Positions 7,175-9,102 of a DNA stretch of 9,102 nucleotides are shown here, piece by piece; the stretch's first letter is position 1; each line of letters opens with the position of its first letter. Source of the stretch: Paracoccaceae bacterium (lineage in GTDB: Bacteria; Pseudomonadota; Alphaproteobacteria; Rhodobacterales; Rhodobacteraceae); the NCBI GenBank assembly GCA_003447515.1, contig DLZA01000423.1, positions 1 to 9,102 on the forward strand, read 5' to 3'. The position numbers were made by a program, and so were the translations under genes. The notes under the pieces are model-generated. The model worked only from the letters and a program-made list of their open reading frames with translations, was not told the origin of the DNA and searched no databases.

Positions 7175-7558
7175 CATCATACGACCACTATACTCTCTCT
7201 AATGAAAACGTGTTCATCTATGTCTAAAAGATGATTAAAGCTTATGTCTCTTTTTGGTCCTCCTAATGGATTTTCGCGAGAATATTGAGTACTTTTTGAA
7301 GCTTTTTCACACTTAACAATAAATATTCTTTTTAAAAATTAGTCTCAATCGAATTAGCATATTGAAGCCAAACTCAATCACAGCTCAACAGCGCGCAACA
7401 CCTTGCAACCAGCACAGATTAACTTTTATCACCCTTACAATGGCTGGGATCAAGGAACTCTATCCGATCTGAAATCGTGCTTGTGAATACTTCTTGGCAC
7501 CTACATGATCCAAACGTTAATTCACCTAAACTTATTAAAATGGTTAAAGGACATCATC
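7175..7558. other. Intergenic spacer upstream of the DUF1330 gene
   Basis: About 385 bases, AT-rich in the first half, with no supported gene. It should contain the promoter for the DUF1330/hbd unit. The best candidate is TTGAAG (7296-7301) with AATAAAT-like sequence 17 to 18 bases further on (7319-7325), a weak match. A plus-strand frame open for ~49 codons ends in a TGA before the DUF1330 gene but lacks a ribosome binding site and family resemblance. Confidence 0.5.
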
Positions 7559-7969
7559 ATGCACGTTGACCCAACCCCAGAACAGTTTGATACGTTCAAA
7601 TCACTCGATCGTGAAAAACCATTAAATATGCTAAATCTAGTAAAACTGAGAGACCGAGCAGATTATGCCGATGGGCATAAAAGTACAGGAGCTGAAGCCT
7701 ACGCCGCTTATGGCAAAGAGAGCGGTCCTATTTTTGCAGGAGTTGGCGGTAAAATAATTTGGCGTGGTAGCCCCAAAGCCATGATGATTGGTCCCAAGGA
7801 AGAAATATGGGATATTGCCTTTATCGCCGACTACCCATCTCTGAACGCCTTTCTCGCTATGATCATGAATCCAGCTTACCAAGCCATCGTTTTCCATCGC
7901 CAAGCAGCAGTAGCCGACAGCCGTTTATTAGCCAATCACGAACTAACAAGCAGTAGTGAGTTCGGCTAA
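7559..7969 (+). CDS. DUF1330 domain-containing protein
   Basis: A 136-residue soluble protein recognised as DUF1330, a family with a dimeric alpha/beta-barrel (ferredoxin-like) fold and no established reaction. Family-type segments are LNMLNLVKLRDRADY (22-36), TGAEAYAAYG (43-52), GGKIIWRG (63-70) before the second half-fold, WDIAFIADYPS (84-94), and PAYQAIVFHRQAAVADSRLL (105-124). The ATG at 7559 is chosen because AAAGGA (7546-7551) lies 7 bases upstream; an in-frame ATG at 7505 would add an 18-residue hydrophobic-basic stretch without a ribosome binding site. It follows the etfA terminator and precedes hbd by 60 bases with no terminator between, so it may share a transcript with hbd. Its base composition looks slightly more AT-rich than that of etfBA. 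No catalytic role can be assigned. Confidence 0.85.
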   Translation: MHVDPTPEQFDTFKSLDREKPLNMLNLVKLRDRADYADGHKSTGAEAYAAYGKESGPIFAGVGGKIIWRGSPKAMMIGPKEEIWDIAFIADYPSLNAFLAMIMNPAYQAIVFHRQAAVADSRLLANHELTSSSEFG

Positions 7970-8029
7970 TCCACTTGAAGCCGCCGCTCACAGGTGTAGG
8001 TTGCTAGAAATGAGTAGCAGGATATCCCC

Positions 8030-8905
8030 ATGGACATTAAATCTGTAAGTGTAATTGGCGCAGGCCAAATGGGCAGCGGCATTGCCCAGGTCATTGCCGG
8101 TGCAGAATTTGAAGTGCGCCTCTACGATATTTCACGCGATGCGCTCGACAAAAGCCTCGCAAACATCACCAAGAATCTAAACCGCGCGATAGGCCGTTCA
8201 ATACTCACTGAGGATGACAAAGACCGCACACTTAAAAATATTACAACCGTCACATCACTCGCCGATTGTGGGTCCGTCGATCTGGTAATCGAAGCAGCAA
8301 CCGAACGGGAATCCATAAAGCAAGCAATATTCGAGGATATCTTGCCACACATCGGCTCAAATACGATCCTCACGTCAAACACTTCGTCCATCTCAATCAC
8401 ACGACTAGCATCCCGCACAGACCGCCCAGAAAAATTCATGGGGCTGCATTTCATGAACCCTGTGCCGATCATGCAACTTGTAGAGCTGATCCGCGGTATA
8501 GCTACTGACGAAACCACCTATAAATCAGTTGACGCCTTGGTTGGAAAAATCGGAAAAACTGCGTCTACTTCTGAAGATTTTCCAGCCTTTATCGTGAACC
8601 GCATTCTGATGCCAATGATCAATGAAGCAATCTACACCCTATATGAGGGGGTCGGAAATGTTGAAAGCATCGACACCTCCCTGAAACTTGGCGCGAACCA
8701 TCCAATGGGTCCATTAGAGCTGGCAGATTTTATCGGTCTGGACACCTGTTTGGCAATCATGAACGTGCTGCACGACGGGCTGGCCGATACGAAATATCGT
8801 CCCTGTCCACTCCTGACTAAATACGTCGAAGCAGGTTGGCTCGGTCGTAAAACTAAACGCGGTTTCTACGATTATCGCGGCGATGCACCAGTCCCAACAC
8901 GCTGA
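8030..8905 (+). CDS. hbd: 3-hydroxybutyryl-CoA dehydrogenase
   Basis: This enzyme interconverts (S)-3-hydroxybutyryl-CoA and acetoacetyl-CoA with NAD(H), in short-chain beta-oxidation and C4 metabolism. The 291-residue length is standard. The N-terminal Rossmann domain has GAGQMG (10-15) and Asp33 after strand beta-2, indicating NAD preference. The catalytic residues align with human HADH: Ser119 in SNTSS, His140 in GLHFMNPVP, Glu152 in LVELI, and Asn190 in FIVNR. The C-terminal dimerisation domain contains LGANHPMGPLELADFIGLDT (220-239), and it ends with GWLGRKTKRGFYDY (269-282). AGGA (8019-8022) lies 7 bases before the ATG. In related genomes, as I recall, hbd usually follows etfA directly; here a DUF1330 gene intervenes. 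Its electrons go to NADH, while those of the preceding acyl-CoA dehydrogenase step go to ETF. Confidence 0.96.
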   Translation: MDIKSVSVIGAGQMGSGIAQVIAGAEFEVRLYDISRDALDKSLANITKNLNRAIGRSILTEDDKDRTLKNITTVTSLADCGSVDLVIEAATERESIKQAIFEDILPHIGSNTILTSNTSSISITRLASRTDRPEKFMGLHFMNPVPIMQLVELIRGIATDETTYKSVDALVGKIGKTASTSEDFPAFIVNRILMPMINEAIYTLYEGVGNVESIDTSLKLGANHPMGPLELADFIGLDTCLAIMNVLHDGLADTKYRPCPLLTKYVEAGWLGRKTKRGFYDYRGDAPVPTR

Positions 8906-9102
8906 TCAAAGCACGCTACTGCGACAACACATCCGCCGTTTCTCAAAATAAAATGGTTTATGTCTCCGTCACTAATCTCGTTCAAATCTGAAAATAACGC
9001 CATGGCTTAATTTCACCGCTGATATTATTGACAATTCAGCGAAAAATATAAATTCCGCAGTCATCAAAAACTTGCCTATGGACGCCACCCAACCATCCGG
9101 CA
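8906..9102. other. Right-edge region downstream of hbd, no supported gene
   Basis: AT-rich sequence with one notable hairpin: CGCTGA (9017-9022) and TCAGCG (9036-9041), extendable inward by ATT/AAT past one bulge. No T run follows on either strand, so it is a poor intrinsic terminator. An ATG at 9078 opens a plus-strand frame to the window edge without a clear ribosome binding site, and a minus-strand frame is open from the edge to a TAG at 8972. Neither is long enough to call. Confidence 0.5.

Noticed and set aside
7320..7472. Plus-strand open run of about 49 codons upstream of the DUF1330 gene
   Set aside because: It has no start with a ribosome binding site, no family resemblance, and ends before the real gene in a different context.
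8972..9100. Minus-strand frame open from the right edge to a TAG at 8972
   Set aside because: About 42 codons with no recognisable motif; similar open runs occur elsewhere in the AT-rich spacers, so chance is the simplest explanation.
9078..9102. Possible start of a new plus-strand gene (MDATQPSG...)
   Set aside because: Only eight codons are visible and there is no Shine-Dalgarno sequence upstream.
1..9102. Insertion sequence, prophage, CRISPR array, tRNA or defence system
   Set aside because: No transposase or integrase gene, no terminal repeats with target duplications, no regularly spaced repeats and no tRNA-like fold were seen; the genes are core metabolism and chromosome maintenance.

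Overview
The window reads as ordinary chromosome from an alphaproteobacterium, most likely a marine Rhodobacterales-type (Roseobacter-like) organism of moderate G+C. The genes are near half G+C by eye and the spacers clearly lower. The lineage call rests on three things: the ParC sequence style, including an alphaproteobacterial-type C-terminal tail; the gene order SDR / HIG1-type twin-membrane protein / PduO-type adenosyltransferase / etfB / etfA / hbd, which I recall as common in that group; and the HIG1-domain protein itself. I could not test the lineage by search.

Layout. The first ~460 bases hold no supportable gene. parC (topoisomerase IV subunit A) follows on the minus strand and ends in a likely intrinsic terminator overlapping its stop codon. 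A ~730-base AT-rich divergent spacer separates parC from a plus-strand run: a YbbO-like short-chain dehydrogenase, a 67-residue HIG1-domain membrane protein and a cob(I)alamin adenosyltransferase, probably one transcript. After a ~250-base leader rich in dyad symmetry come etfB and etfA, which overlap by one base (TAATG) and end at a strong intrinsic terminator. A further ~385-base spacer precedes a DUF1330-family gene and then 3-hydroxybutyryl-CoA dehydrogenase (hbd). The last ~200 bases carry no clear gene.

How the genes fit together. EtfAB collects electrons from acyl-CoA dehydrogenases and passes them through ETF:quinone oxidoreductase to the quinone pool. Hbd performs the 3-hydroxyacyl-CoA oxidation step of short-chain fatty-acid or polyhydroxybutyrate metabolism. 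The adenosyltransferase makes adenosylcobalamin, which methylmalonyl-CoA and ethylmalonyl-CoA mutases need to process C3 to C5 acyl-CoA units. The HIG1 protein belongs to a family tied to cytochrome c oxidase and respiratory supercomplexes. The plus-strand block is therefore a coherent acyl-CoA oxidation and respiration neighbourhood. The SDR and DUF1330 proteins have no assignable substrate.

I found no mobile element, CRISPR array, tRNA, rRNA or defence system. The most interesting leads are modest: the HIG1/adenosyltransferase/ETF linkage, the DUF1330 gene lying between etfA and hbd, several dyads in the etfB and SDR leaders, ParC QRDR residues and an insertion, and coding-like but unsupported stretches in the spacers.
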